Positions 32,871 to 43,461 of a DNA stretch of 64,000 nucleotides are shown in pieces. The position numbers and the translations under genes are program-made. The stretch covers positions 25,331 to 89,330 of the forward strand of contig JBDTZN010000002.1 of NCBI GenBank assembly GCA_040005095.1, written 5' to 3'. The DNA is from UBA5186 sp040005095 (GTDB lineage Bacteria; Actinomycetota; Thermoleophilia; Gaiellales; Gaiellaceae). Every line of letters starts with the position of its first letter. Positions within the stretch are counted from its first letter, which is position 1. The notes below the pieces were generated by a model, which did not search any database, had not been told where the DNA came from, and saw only the letters and a program-made list of their open reading frames with translations.

Positions 32871-33786
32871 GGCGGGCTACGAGTTCGACTCCTTCCGCAT
32901 CTCCGGGCTGCCACGGCGGCCGGGGATCGCGCAGGCTCGCGCGCTGCTGCTCGCGGGCCGGGCGCCACGGGCATGCGGGAAGATCCTCGCCGCGCGCCGT
33001 CCGGACGTCGTACTCGGCGGCGGCGGCTACGTGGCGGGGCCGATGGTCTACGCGGCGGCCCTGCGGCGGATCCCAACGGCCTTGACGGAGGCGGACGCGC
33101 ACCTCGGCCTCGCGAACCGGCTCACAGCGCCCTTTGCACGGCGTGTGTTCCTGTCGTTTCCCATCCCCGGTCGCACCGGCCCGAAGTACGTCGTGACCGG
33201 ACGGCCGATTCCGGCCAGCTCGCGCGCGGTCGAGCGCGCGGACGCGCGGCGGCGCTTCGAGCTTCCTGGGGACGGGCCGGTCGTGCTCGTCTTCGGCGGC
33301 AGCCAGGGAGCGCAGACGCTCAACGAGCTCGCGGTCGACGCATGGGCTGAAGCAGGCCCGGCCGTTCTGCACCTGACCGGTGCCTGGCACTACGAGGCGC
33401 TGCGCGCGCGGGTCTCGCGGCCGGACTACAAGCTGGTGTCGTTCACGAGCGAGATCGGCGCTGCGCTCAGCGCTGCGGACCTCGTGGTCTCGAGGGCCGG
33501 CGGCTCGATCTGGGAGATCGCGGCAGCCGGCAAGCCGGCGGTTGTCGTTCCCTTCCCGCATGCGACGGCCGACCACCAGACCGTGAACGCGCGCTACTTC
33601 GACGGCGGCGTCGAGGTCGTGGCCGACGCGGACGCAGCGCGTGTCGTACCCGGGCTCGTTGCCGAGCTGCTCGCCGATCCCGCCCGGATGCGCCGGATGG
33701 CGGCGGAGCTGAGCGCACGCGCCCGGCCCGACGCGGCCGAGGAGGTCGCGGAGGGGGTGCTCGCGCTTGTCGAAACTCGCGGGTAG
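32713..33786 (+). CDS. murG: Lipid II synthase (N-acetylglucosaminyl transferase) MurG
   Basis: 357 aa from ATG 32713 (GTG 32707 is also possible). Peripheral membrane GT-B enzyme adding GlcNAc to lipid I. Marks: A-A-G-G-T-V-G-H-V-A-P-A-L-A (usual G-G-T-G-G-H with Val in place of one Gly), G-G-G-G-Y-V-A-G-P, L-T-E-A-D-A-H-L-G-L-A-N-R, V-F-G-G-S-Q-G-A-Q, V-S-R-A-G-G-S-I-W-E-I and P-F-P-H-A-T-A-D-H-Q-T-V-N-A. A core GTGCCTGGCAC repeat lies in frame at 33380. Overlaps ftsW at its start and murC by 20 nt at its end. Confidence 0.95.
   Translation: MPRPRELRCLIAAGGTVGHVAPALAVADALRSRGVVVSFAGSPDRVEAQLVPEAGYEFDSFRISGLPRRPGIAQARALLLAGRAPRACGKILAARRPDVVLGGGGYVAGPMVYAAALRRIPTALTEADAHLGLANRLTAPFARRVFLSFPIPGRTGPKYVVTGRPIPASSRAVERADARRRFELPGDGPVVLVFGGSQGAQTLNELAVDAWAEAGPAVLHLTGAWHYEALRARVSRPDYKLVSFTSEIGAALSAADLVVSRAGGSIWEIAAAGKPAVVVPFPHATADHQTVNARYFDGGVEVVADADAARVVPGLVAELLADPARMRRMAAELSARARPDAAEEVAEGVLALVETRG
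33380..33390. repeat. GTGCCTGGCAC core inside murG
   Basis: Perfect 11-bp core encoding G-A-W-H within L-T-G-A-W-H-Y-E. The flanks do not match the longer intergenic copies, so this one may be coincidental. Confidence 0.35.
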
Positions 33787-34948
33787 GCGGCTCTGGTTCG
33801 TCGGAATCGGTGGCGCAGGGCTGTCGGGATACGCCGCGGTCGCGCGCGCCTGGGGGGCGGAGGTCGGCGGCTGGGATCGCGTCCACACTCCGTACCTGCG
33901 GCAGCTCGAGGGCGTCGAGATCCGGATCTCCCCCGAGCCCGAGGCGCCGGACGGGTGGGAGGCGGTCGTGTCCACCGCATACACGGGTCGGGTGCCCGGT
34001 CGCTCGCGCGCGGAGTTTCTCGCGGAGCTCGTCTCCCTGCAGCGCTCGATCGTGGTCGCCGGAGCGCACGGCAAGACGACGACGACCGGGATGATCGCGT
34101 TCGTCCTCGACCGCCTCGGCCAGGATCCGTCGTTTCTCGTCGGCGGCAAGATCCCGCAGCTCGGCGGCAACGCACGCGCCGGGGAGGGCTGGCTCGTCGT
34201 CGAAGGCGACGAGTCGGACCGGACGGTCGAGGCGCTCGAGCCGGAGATCGCTGTCGTGACGAACGTCGACCTCGACCATCACGCGACCTTCGGCTCGCGC
34301 GCAGAAGTGGCGGAGCTGCTCGAAGGCTGGCTGGCGCGCGCACCGCAGACGGTGCGCGGGTGGGAGCTGGAGCCGGTCGCGTTCCCGCTCGCGGTCGTAG
34401 GCGAGCACAACCGGCGGAACGCGGCGACTGCACTTGCCGCGCTCGAGCTCGCCGGGGTCGCCCGTGCCGACGCTGAGCCTCTCCTCGCCGAATTCGCCGG
34501 CGCGGGCCGGCGCCTCGAACGTCGGGGCCAGGCACGAGGCGTGACCGTGCTGGACACGTACGCGCACCACCCGGCCGAGATCGCCGCCGACCTGCAGGCC
34601 GTGCGCGAAGCAGGGGAGGGACGCGTCCTTGTCCTCTTCCAACCGCACCTGTACTCGCGAACCCGCCACCTGGCGCCTGAGTTCGGAACGGCGCTCGCAG
34701 CGGCTGACGCGGTGGCGGTCACCGAGATCTACCCGGCAAGGGAGGAGCCCGTCGAGGGCGTGACGGGCAAGCTGATCGTGGACGCAGCGGCCGAGATGCG
34801 CCCCGGTTTCCCGCTCGCGTGGACGCCCGATCCCGCCGACGGCGCGCGCTGGCTCGCAGGCCGCGCCCGCGCGGGCGACACCGTTCTCACCGTCGGGGCC
34901 GGCGACGTCGACCGTGCCGCCGACGTCGTGCTGGACGCGCTCGGATGA
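33767..34948 (+). CDS. murC: UDP-MurNAc:L-alanine ligase MurC
   Basis: 393 aa from TTG 33767, overlapping murG by 20 nt. First amino-acid ligase of the peptidoglycan pathway. Marks: F-V-G-I-G-G-A-G-L-S-G, V-A-G-A-H-G-K-T-T-T-T (ATP loop), V-V-E-G-D-E-S-D, T-N-V-D-L-D-H-H, G-E-H-N-R-R-N-A, Y-A-H-H-P-A-E-I and F-Q-P-H-L-Y-S-R-T. Shorter than the usual 450-490 residues, mainly through short loops in the central domain, but all three Mur domains are present. Overlaps murB by 4 nt (ATGA). Confidence 0.94.
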   Translation: MSKLAGRRLWFVGIGGAGLSGYAAVARAWGAEVGGWDRVHTPYLRQLEGVEIRISPEPEAPDGWEAVVSTAYTGRVPGRSRAEFLAELVSLQRSIVVAGAHGKTTTTGMIAFVLDRLGQDPSFLVGGKIPQLGGNARAGEGWLVVEGDESDRTVEALEPEIAVVTNVDLDHHATFGSRAEVAELLEGWLARAPQTVRGWELEPVAFPLAVVGEHNRRNAATALAALELAGVARADAEPLLAEFAGAGRRLERRGQARGVTVLDTYAHHPAEIAADLQAVREAGEGRVLVLFQPHLYSRTRHLAPEFGTALAAADAVAVTEIYPAREEPVEGVTGKLIVDAAAEMRPGFPLAWTPDPADGARWLAGRARAGDTVLTVGAGDVDRAADVVLDALG

Positions 34949-35832
34949 AGGTCGAGCGGGACGTAGAGCTGGCGCGATTCACGACGCTCGGAACGGGCGG
35001 TCCGGCGCGGGCCTTCGCGCGCCCGGAGTCGGTCGAAGCCCTCCGCGAAGCACTCGACTGGGCGGCCGCGGAAGGCCTGGACGTGATCCCCATCGGCCTC
35101 GGCTCGAACCTCCTCGCCGCAGACGAAGGCGTGGAGGCGCTCGTCGTCAAGCTGGGAGGAGAGCTCGCCGCGGTCGAGGTCGACGGGACGCTCTTGCGGG
35201 CCGGCGGCGGGGCGGCGAACGCGGTCGCGCTGCACCGGGCCCGCGCTGCCGAGCTCGGCGGCTTCGAGTTCGCCTGCGCGATTCCGGGCACGACCGGCGG
35301 GGGCGTGCGGATGAACGCCGGCGCGTACGGCGGCGATTGGGCAGGCGTGCTCGAGCGAGCGCTGATCGTCGACGCCGACGGCTCGGAGTGGCGGACGCCT
35401 GCCTGGCTCGGGCTCACCTACCGGCACTCCGACGTGCGTCCCGGCGAAGTTGTCGCGCAGGTCGATTTCCGCCTCGAGTCGCGTCCGGGGGTGGAGATCA
35501 AAGCGACGATCGCCGAATTGCAGGCACAGCGGAAGGCCGCCCAGCCGACGAACAAGCGGACGTTCGGGAGCGTCTTCAAGAACCCAGAGCACGAGCTCTC
35601 GGCAGGGCGCTTGCTCGAGGCCTGCGGGCTCCGAGGCCACCGCATCGGGGGCGCCCAGATCTCGCCGCGGCACGCGAACTTCATCGAAAACGCCGACGGT
35701 GCGCGCTCCGTCGACGCGATCGCGCTCATGGCGGAAGCTCGCAGGCGCGCGCGAGAGCAGTTCGGAGTCATGCTCGAGCACGAGGTGCAGCTCGTCGGCG
35801 AGCTCGAGTTGCCACCTGCCGGGGAGCTTTGA
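34945..35832 (+). CDS. murB: UDP-N-acetylenolpyruvoylglucosamine reductase
   Basis: 295 aa from ATG 34945. FAD/NADPH enzyme forming UDP-MurNAc. Marks: T-T-L-G-T-G-G-P-A near residue 13, I-G-L-G-S-N-L-L (FAD pyrophosphate), C-A-I-P-G-T-T-G-G-G-V-R-M-N-A-G-A-Y, Y-R-H-S-D-V, F-G-S-V-F-K-N-P (Ser proton donor), A-G-R-L-L-E-A-C-G-L-R-G and I-S-P-R-H-A-N-F-I-E-N. Type II-like compact form. murA, which supplies its substrate, is not in the window. Confidence 0.95.
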   Translation: MKVERDVELARFTTLGTGGPARAFARPESVEALREALDWAAAEGLDVIPIGLGSNLLAADEGVEALVVKLGGELAAVEVDGTLLRAGGGAANAVALHRARAAELGGFEFACAIPGTTGGGVRMNAGAYGGDWAGVLERALIVDADGSEWRTPAWLGLTYRHSDVRPGEVVAQVDFRLESRPGVEIKATIAELQAQRKAAQPTNKRTFGSVFKNPEHELSAGRLLEACGLRGHRIGGAQISPRHANFIENADGARSVDAIALMAEARRRAREQFGVMLEHEVQLVGELELPPAGEL

Positions 35833-35872
35833 CGCTGTAGGAGCGCGTGCCGGTGCGGCGAAGTGACCCTGG

Positions 35873-36685
35873 ATGCCACCGAGGTCCAAGCCCGCGCGCT
35901 CGCGTGTGCATGCCCTGCCCAGGCCGGCGTGGCACGGAAGCCACGACGCCGTGACTCGCCTTGCGCCTTCCGGCCGCTCGCTGATCGTCGGTTTCGCGCT
36001 GATCGTCGCGGCCGCCGGGCTCTATGTCGGGGCGCGCATGACGAGTGTCTTCGCGGTCCGAACGGTGGAGGTGCGCGGGGCCGGGCCGGCCGATACGGCC
36101 CGCATCCGACACGCGCTCGCACCGCTCGTGGGGAAGAGCCTGCTCGCGGTCGGCGACGACGACGTCGAGCTCAGGGTGCTCAGCCTGCCGGAGGTCGCGC
36201 GCGTCAGCTACGGCCGTGCCTATCCGCACACGCTCCGGGTCATTGTCGTGCCGGAGCTCCCGACCGTGGTCGTGCGGCGGGGCGCCGACTCGTGGCTCGT
36301 GTCCGGCCGCGGGCGCGTCCTCCGCAAGATCCCGCGAGGTTCGGCGGCGCGACTGCCTCGCGTGTGGGTGCCGCAGGACAGTCAACTCGCCCGAGGAGCT
36401 ATGGCGGATTCCGCCGCGGGCGCGGAGGCGGCACACACGATGGCCGTCCTTCGGGCTGCCGGCTTCCGCGTGCCCGTGCGCACGGTGCGCACAGGTGAGG
36501 CCGGCCTGATCCTCGAGCTTCGAAGCGGTGTCGAGCTGCGCCTCGGAGAGCCTCCGGAGCTCCGGTTGAAGCTTGCCGTGGCGCGCCGGGCGCTGCCGTT
36601 CGTGGGCTCGGGGTCGTACCTCGACGTCAGCGTTCCGCAGCGGCCGGTGTCGGGGTCAACCCTCAATTCGAAGGTTGAGCCTTAG
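35873..36685 (+). CDS. ftsQ: Cell-division protein FtsQ/DivIB
   Basis: 270 aa from ATG 35873. Short basic cytosolic N-terminus, one membrane helix (L-I-V-G-F-A-L-I-V-A-A-A-G-L-Y-V), then an external POTRA domain beginning F-A-V-R-T-V-E-V-R-G and a FtsQ-type beta domain containing P-H-T-L-R-V-I-V-V-P-E-L-P. Ends G-S-Y-L-D-V-S-V-P-Q-R-P. Bitopic scaffold of the divisome, partner of FtsL and FtsI. It precedes ftsZ as in other actinobacteria, with no ftsA between them. Confidence 0.92.
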   Translation: MPPRSKPARSRVHALPRPAWHGSHDAVTRLAPSGRSLIVGFALIVAAAGLYVGARMTSVFAVRTVEVRGAGPADTARIRHALAPLVGKSLLAVGDDDVELRVLSLPEVARVSYGRAYPHTLRVIVVPELPTVVVRRGADSWLVSGRGRVLRKIPRGSAARLPRVWVPQDSQLARGAMADSAAGAEAAHTMAVLRAAGFRVPVRTVRTGEAGLILELRSGVELRLGEPPELRLKLAVARRALPFVGSGSYLDVSVPQRPVSGSTLNSKVEP

Positions 36686-36690
36686 GGTTG
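36657..36690. terminator. Hairpin at the end of ftsQ
   Basis: CAACCCT (36657-36663) and AGGGTTG (36684-36690) pair across the ftsQ stop, enclosing a further CAA/TTG-type inner pairing. It stands directly before the ftsZ promoter and may separate the ftsZ transcript from the upstream mur/fts transcript. No U-run follows. Confidence 0.35.
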
Positions 36691-36706
36691 CTGCCTCTAT
36701 CTGACG

Positions 36707-36735
36707 TTGACACGCGCGCCAACGGTCCGTACCCT
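36707..36735 (+). promoter_or_regulatory. Candidate sigma70-type promoter of ftsZ
   Basis: TTGACA (36707-36712), exact 17-nt spacer, TACCCT (36730-36735, a TANNNT -10 element). The ftsZ start codon is 65 nt downstream of the -10. Consensus -35 and ideal spacing in a high-GC background make this the best promoter seen in the window, and give ftsZ an expression source independent of the upstream cluster. Confidence 0.7.
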
Positions 36736-36800
36736 CCAGCGGAAGGAGCGGTTCGACAGCCCCACGCTCTACTACAGCTTCAGGTCGAGCCAGGTTCAGA

Positions 36801-37880
36801 GTGAGAGATCAAACCGGCAACTATCTCGCCGTCATCAAGGTCGTCGGAGTCGGCGGCGGTGGAACCAATGCGGTGAACCGCATGGTGGACGCCGGTCTGT
36901 CCGGAGTCGAGTTCATTGCGGTGAACACCGACGCGCAGGCCCTGTTGATGTGCGACGCCGACGTGAAGATCCACATCGGCAGCAAGGCGACTCGCGGGCT
37001 GGGCGCCGGCGCCGATCCGGCCGTCGGACAGGCCGCTGCGCACGAGAGCCGCGACGAGCTCAAGGAGTCGCTCAAGGGCGCGGACATGATCTTCGTCACG
37101 GCGGGTGAGGGCGGCGGAACCGGTACGGGCGGCGCGCCGATCGTGGCCGAGCTCGGCGCCGAGCTGGGTGCGCTCACCGTTGGCGTTGTCACGCGGCCCT
37201 TCGCGTTCGAGGGACGGCGGCGCTCGGACCAGGCAGAGCGCGGGATCGACGCGCTCCGCGATCGCGTCGACACGCTGATCGTGATCGAGAACGACCGGCT
37301 GCTCCAGGTGGTCGAGAAGAAGACCTCGATCATGGAGGCCTTCGGGATCGCCGACGACATCCTGCGTCAGGGCGTCCAGGGAATCACCGACCTGATCACC
37401 GTGCCCGGGCTCGTCAACCTCGACTTCGCCGACGTGCGGACGATCATGAGCGACGCCGGGTCGGCCCTGATGGGAATCGGAACCGCCTCAGGCGAGAATC
37501 GCGCCGCCGAGGCAGCGCGTGCCGCCGTCTCGTCGCCCCTGCTCGAGGCGTCGATCGAGGGTGCGACCGGAATCCTCCTCAACGTCACCGGCGGCACCGA
37601 GATCGGACTGTTCGAGGTCAACGAGGCCGCCGAGGTCGTCACGAGCGCCGCCGACCAGAACGCGAACGTGATCTTCGGCGCTGTCATCGACGACTCGATC
37701 GGCGACGAGGTCCGCGTCACCGTGATCGCGACCGGCTTCGGCGGATTGCGCCGTCGCCGGGGCCAGGCTGCCGCCGACGCGCCGATCCCGGCGGCGCCGG
37801 TCGGCGAGCGGGTCTCGACGCCTGGCTTCGACGTCCCGGGCGATGTGCTCGACGTCCCGCCGTTCCTGCGCGACTCCTGA
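36801..37880 (+). CDS. ftsZ: Cell-division GTPase FtsZ
   Basis: 359 aa from GTG 36801. Tubulin-like GTPase that polymerises into the Z ring. Marks: I-K-V-V-G-V-G-G-G-G-T-N-A-V-N-R-M (12-28), F-I-A-V-N-T-D-A-Q, tubulin signature G-E-G-G-G-T-G-T-G-G (102-111), T7 loop N-L-D-F-A-D-V-R. A short linker leads to the conserved C-terminal peptide D-V-P-P-F-L-R-D, the site used by partners such as SepF. Shorter linker than in many actinobacteria. Followed after 31 nt by the glycine cleavage operon instead of the usual sepF/ylm genes. Confidence 0.98.
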   Translation: MRDQTGNYLAVIKVVGVGGGGTNAVNRMVDAGLSGVEFIAVNTDAQALLMCDADVKIHIGSKATRGLGAGADPAVGQAAAHESRDELKESLKGADMIFVTAGEGGGTGTGGAPIVAELGAELGALTVGVVTRPFAFEGRRRSDQAERGIDALRDRVDTLIVIENDRLLQVVEKKTSIMEAFGIADDILRQGVQGITDLITVPGLVNLDFADVRTIMSDAGSALMGIGTASGENRAAEAARAAVSSPLLEASIEGATGILLNVTGGTEIGLFEVNEAAEVVTSAADQNANVIFGAVIDDSIGDEVRVTVIATGFGGLRRRRGQAAADAPIPAAPVGERVSTPGFDVPGDVLDVPPFLRDS

Positions 37881-37911
37881 GCCCCTAGCGCGCCGTTAGC
37901 ATCCGGCGCGA

Positions 37912-38964
37912 ATGCAGACGCTGCTTCGCACCCCTTTGCACGATCGTCACGTGGCCGCCGGCGCGCGGATGGTTCCGTTCGCCGGCTGGGAGATGCCGGT
38001 CCAGTACGAAGGCGTGATCCAGGAGCACCGCGCGGTGCGAACGGACTCTGGCGTCTTCGACGTCTCGCACATGGGCGAGATCGAGGTCGAGGGCCCGCGG
38101 GCGCACGACCTGCTGCAGTCGCTGCTCTCCAATGACCTCGACCGGATGGGAGTCGGCGGCGCGCAGTACACGCTGCTCACGAACGAGCAGGGCGGAATCA
38201 TCGACGACCTGATCGTCTACCGGCTCGACGAGTTCCGCTACCTGCTGATCGTCAACGCGTCGAACCGCGAGGCGGACTACGAGTGGCTCAAGAATCGCGG
38301 GCACCGCGGCTCCGACGTCCGCGACGTCTCCGACGAGTACACGCTCCTCGCCGTGCAAGGCCCGCGAGCGATCGAGCGGCTCGGGCTTCCTCCGGCGAAG
38401 TCGTTCACCTTCGACATGGCCGAGATCGGCGGCGTCGAGGTGATGGTGAACCGCACCGGCTACACCGGCGAGGATGGATGCGAGCTGATGGCGATGGCCG
38501 ACGACGCGGTTGCGCTCTGGGACGCCGTGGTCGCGCGCGGGATCGTGCCGGTGGGCCTGGGCGCGCGCGACACGCTCCGGCTCGAGGCGTGCTTCCCGCT
38601 GCACGGCAACGACATCACCCCCGAGACCGACCCCATCTCCGCAGGCCTTGGGTGGGCGTGCAAGCTCGAGACGGAGTTCACCGGAGTCGGGGAGCTGCGG
38701 CGGATCAAGGCCGAGGGCCCCACGCAGAAGCTCGTCCCCTTCGTCATGTCCGAGGGTGGGATTCCGCGCCAGGGGATGGTGATCGAGGGCGGTGGCGAGG
38801 TCACGTCCGGCACGCACTCGCCGATGCTCGACCAGGGCATCGGGCTCGGCTACGTGCCGGCCGAGCAGGCCGCGCCCGGAACCGAGCTGACGATCGACGT
38901 TCGTGGGAAGCCCCGCCGTGCCGAGGCGGTCACGAAGCCCATCTACAAGCGGAAGGAGCCGTAA
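37912..38964 (+). CDS. gcvT: Aminomethyltransferase, glycine cleavage T protein
   Basis: 350 aa from ATG 37912. Tetrahydrofolate-dependent protein releasing ammonia and transferring the methylene carbon from aminomethyl-lipoyl-H protein. Marks: F-A-G-W-E-M-P-V-Q-Y, F-D-V-S-H-M-G-E-I, G-G-I-I-D-D-L-I-V-Y, R-T-G-Y-T-G-E-D-G and G-L-G-A-R-D-T-L-R-L-E. Ends in the usual beta-barrel domain (G-I-G-L-G-Y-V). First gene of a tightly packed gcvT-H-PA-PB operon with no spacer to gcvH. Confidence 0.96.
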   Translation: MQTLLRTPLHDRHVAAGARMVPFAGWEMPVQYEGVIQEHRAVRTDSGVFDVSHMGEIEVEGPRAHDLLQSLLSNDLDRMGVGGAQYTLLTNEQGGIIDDLIVYRLDEFRYLLIVNASNREADYEWLKNRGHRGSDVRDVSDEYTLLAVQGPRAIERLGLPPAKSFTFDMAEIGGVEVMVNRTGYTGEDGCELMAMADDAVALWDAVVARGIVPVGLGARDTLRLEACFPLHGNDITPETDPISAGLGWACKLETEFTGVGELRRIKAEGPTQKLVPFVMSEGGIPRQGMVIEGGGEVTSGTHSPMLDQGIGLGYVPAEQAAPGTELTIDVRGKPRRAEAVTKPIYKRKEP

Positions 38965-39360
38965 GTGGCGGCAGACGAGAGCTACCCCGAGAACCTGCGG
39001 TATCACCGCGAGCACGACTGGGCGCTCATCGAAGGCGAGGAGGCCGTGCTCGGGATCACGTGGTTCGCGCAGGACGCCCTCGGGGAGCTCGTGCACTTCG
39101 AGCCGCCGCAGGAGGGTCAGGCGATCGCGAAGGATTCGACCTACGGTGAAGTCGAGTCGGTCAAGGCCGTCTCGGACGTGATCGCGCCGCTCTCGGGCGA
39201 GGTGCTCGAGGTGAATGCGCGCGTCGTCGAGGCACCCGAGACCGTCAACGAGGATCCCTACGGCGACGGCTGGCTCGTGCGGATCCGGATGTCCGACCCG
39301 TCCGAGGTCGACACCCTCCTCGACGCCGACGCATACAAGAGCTTCCTCGCCGAGCAGTGA
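38965..39360 (+). CDS. gcvH: Glycine cleavage H protein
   Basis: 131 aa from GTG 38965, directly after the gcvT stop. Lipoyl carrier shuttling the aminomethyl group between the P, T and L proteins. The lipoylated residue is Lys67 in E-S-V-K-A-V-S-D; H-D-W-A near the start and N-E-D-P-Y-G-D-G-W at about 95-103 are family marks. The stop overlaps gcvPA by 4 nt. Confidence 0.97.
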   Translation: MAADESYPENLRYHREHDWALIEGEEAVLGITWFAQDALGELVHFEPPQEGQAIAKDSTYGEVESVKAVSDVIAPLSGEVLEVNARVVEAPETVNEDPYGDGWLVRIRMSDPSEVDTLLDADAYKSFLAEQ

Positions 39361-40684
39361 GCTATCTCTCGCTCACCGACGCTGATCGCGAGGCGATGCT
39401 CGCCACGATCGGAGTCGACTCGGTCGACGCGTTCTTCGACCAGATCCCGCCGGGCGTCCGCTTCGACCGTGAGCTCGACCTGGAGCCGCCGCTCTCGGAG
39501 CAGGAGCTCGTCGCACACCTCGAGGAGCTCGCGGCGCGGAACGTCGACACTGGGCGCGAGGTCTCGTTCCTCGGCGCCGGGATCTACGACCACTACGTGC
39601 CGGCGCTCGTCGACGCCGTGCTGTCGCGAGGCGAGTTCCTGACCGCGTACACGCCCTATCAGCCGGAGATGAGCCAGGGCATCCTGCAGGCGATCTTCGA
39701 GTACCAGACCGCAATCTGCGAGCTGACCGGGATGGACGTCTCCAACGCGTCGGGCTACGACGGTACGACGGTCGCCGCCGACGCCTGCTACGTCGCCAAG
39801 CACGCGACCGGACGGGCGAAGGTCGTCGTGACCGAGGCGACGAATCCGCAGGTGCGTCAGGTCGTCAAGACCTATGCCGTCGGCTTCGGCCTCGAGGTGG
39901 TCGAGGTGCCGCATCGCGATGGAGTCACCGATCCGGACGAGCTCCGCGGGGCCGCCGAGGACGCCGCATGCGTGATCTTCCAGCAGCCCAATTTCTTCGG
40001 CTGCCTGGAGGCCGCGCCCGAGCTGGCTGCTGCCGCCAACGACGCGGAGGCACTGGCGATCGCGCACGTCGACCCGATCTCGCTCGGGCTCCTCGAAGCA
40101 CCGGGAAACTACGGCTGCGCGCTTGCGATCGGCGAGGGGCAGAGCGCGGGCAACCACCAGTCGTACGGCGGCCCGCACTATGGGTTCCTCGCGGCGCGCT
40201 CCGAGTTCGTCCGCCGGATGCCGGGACGGATCGTCGGCGAGACGCTAGACGCTGCGGGCGAGCGCGGCTATGTCCTCACCCTCCAGACCCGCGAGCAGCA
40301 CATCCGTCGCGAGAAGGCCACCTCGAACATCACGACGAACCAGACCCTCCTGGCCCTGGCCGGCCTCGTTCATCTGTCGTGGCTGGGTCCGCAGGGATTG
40401 CGCGAGACGGGGGAGACCTGCCTCGCGCTCGCCGCGTACGCAAAGGAGCGCCTGACCGCGGCCGGCGTGAGCCTCGCGTTTCCCAAACAGACAACATTCA
40501 AGGAGTTTGCCGTACGGGTCGGACGGCCCGCACGCGACGCGATCCGAGAGGCGCGCGCCCAGGGCATCCATCCCGGCTACGCGCTCGGGCGCGACTACCA
40601 CGTTCTCGACGACGCACTGCTCGTCGCCGTCACCGAGAAGCGCACGCGCGAAGAGATCGATCGCCTCGCCGAGGTGCTCGCCGC

Positions 40685-40688
<4 letters not shown>
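39357..40688 (+). CDS. gcvPA: Glycine dehydrogenase (decarboxylating) subunit 1
   Basis: 443 aa from GTG 39357. N-terminal half of the P protein in the two-subunit form; forms a heterotetramer with GcvPB and decarboxylates glycine. Marks: F-L-G-A-G-I-Y-D-H-Y, F-L-T-A-Y-T-P-Y-Q-P-E-M-S-Q-G, N-A-S-G-Y-D-G-T-T, Q-S-Y-G-G-P-H-Y-G and T-N-Q-T-L-L-A-L. No PLP lysine, as expected since this sits on the partner subunit. Overlaps gcvPB by 4 nt. Confidence 0.96.
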
Positions 40689-42189
<1,501 letters not shown>

Positions 42190-42190
<1 letters not shown>

Positions 42191-43014
42191 TGGACGAGGG
42201 CAGCGTCGCGCGCCGCGCGGAGAGCGCCCCTGACTGGGACACGGTCGCCGAGGTCTGGCAGCGCGCTCCTGCCCAGACCCTCTGGCGCAAGCACAGCGAC
42301 CGGGTGAACAGCGCCCTTGTCGACCGGTGGCTTCCCCGCGGGACCGGGACGACCCTCAAGACCGACCTCTGGGACGAGGCGATGGGACAGGGTCTCTACC
42401 CGGCGATTGCCGCCCGCAGCGAACACGTCGTCGGCGTGGACGTCTCTCGTTCGATCGTGGCCGCGGCGGCCGAGCGGTATCCGGCGCTCGACGCGCGCGT
42501 CGCGCATGTCCACGCGCTCCCGTTCGAAGACGGGTCGATCGACGCGATCGTCTCGAACTCGACGCTCGACCACTTCGACGACGCGGCCGAGATCGACCGG
42601 AGCGTCGTCGAGCTCGCGCGTGTGCTCCGCCCGGGCGGGACGCTTCTCCTCACGCTGGACAATCCGGCGAATCCCCTGGTCGCGCTGGCGAAGGCCCTCC
42701 CGCGTCAGGCGCTCAACCGCACCTGGCTGCGCTGGGCCGACGCGAGCTCGTGGCTTGGGCTCCACCCGTACCACGTCGGGGCGACCTACGGCCGCGCGCG
42801 GCTCCGCACAGTCGTCGAGGACGCCGGCTTCGCCGTCGAGGAGACAACCGCGATCGTCCATGCGCCGCGTCCGATCGCTGTCCTGATCGGCCAGCGCCTT
42901 CAAAACGGCGGCTGGTTCCTCCGAGCGCTCCAGGCGCTCGAACGGCTCGAGCAGGCCCCGACGCGCTTCGTCACCGGGCATTTCGTCGCGATCCGGGCGA
43001 CGCGGCTGGCGTAA
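42190..43014 (+). CDS. Class I SAM-dependent methyltransferase-like protein
   Basis: 274 aa from ATG 42190, overlapping the gcvPB stop by one base. UbiE/methyltransferase-11-like fold: H-V-V-G-V-D-V-S-R-S-I-V (acidic ribose contact), V-H-A-L-P-F-E-D-G-S-I-D-A-I-V-S-N-S-T-L-D-H (motifs II/III) and V-L-R-P-G-G-T-L-L-L-T-L-D. Motif I is abnormal: the expected D-x-G-x-G-x-G is replaced by K-T-D-L-W-D-E-A-M-G-Q-G, so SAM binding may differ. The C-terminus is a separate helical region. Substrate unknown; co-transcription with the glycine cleavage genes may reflect one-carbon supply. Confidence 0.8.
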
Positions 43015-43065
43015 CGAATCGCGCTCCTGCGACACTGAAGAACAGGAACTACAGAAAGGGACCTG

Positions 43066-43461
43066 TTGACATCGAAGGTGACGAAGACCGAGGAGCAGTG
43101 GCGCGCCGAGCTGAGCCCGGAGGAGTACAAGGTGCTCCGCCAGAAGGGCACGGAAGCGCCGTTCAGCGGCGAGTACGACCACACGTTCGAAGACGGCGTC
43201 TATCGCTGCGCGGGCTGCGGCGCGGAGCTCTTCCGCTCCGATGCGAAGTACGACTCGGGCTGCGGCTGGCCGGCGTTCACTGCGCCCACGAGCGCCGAGG
43301 CGGTCGAGGAGGAGAGCGACAAGAGCTTCTTCATGCGCCGTACCGAGGTGCTCTGCGCGAGCTGCGAGGGCCATCTCGGCCATGTCTTTCCCGACGGCCC
43401 AGGCCCGACCGGCCTGCGGTACTGCATCAATTCGGCAGCCCTGAAGCTGGAGGAGGAATAG
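43066..43461 (+). CDS. msrB: Peptide-methionine (R)-S-oxide reductase
   Basis: 131 aa from TTG 43066 with AGAAAGGGA just upstream. Reduces the R-epimer of methionine sulfoxide in proteins. Zinc site Cys48/Cys51 (C-A-G-C) and Cys97/Cys100 (C-A-S-C); catalytic Cys120 in R-Y-C-I-N-S-A-A-L; also G-C-G-W-P-A-F and H-L-G-H-V-F-P-D-G. No signal peptide, so cytosolic. The stop shares a base with the msrA start, giving a two-gene oxidative-repair unit. Confidence 0.97.
   Translation: MTSKVTKTEEQWRAELSPEEYKVLRQKGTEAPFSGEYDHTFEDGVYRCAGCGAELFRSDAKYDSGCGWPAFTAPTSAEAVEEESDKSFFMRRTEVLCASCEGHLGHVFPDGPGPTGLRYCINSAALKLEEE

Noticed and set aside
37881..37911. Glycine riboswitch before gcvT
   Set aside because: Only 31 nt lie between ftsZ and gcvT, too short for the aptamer.
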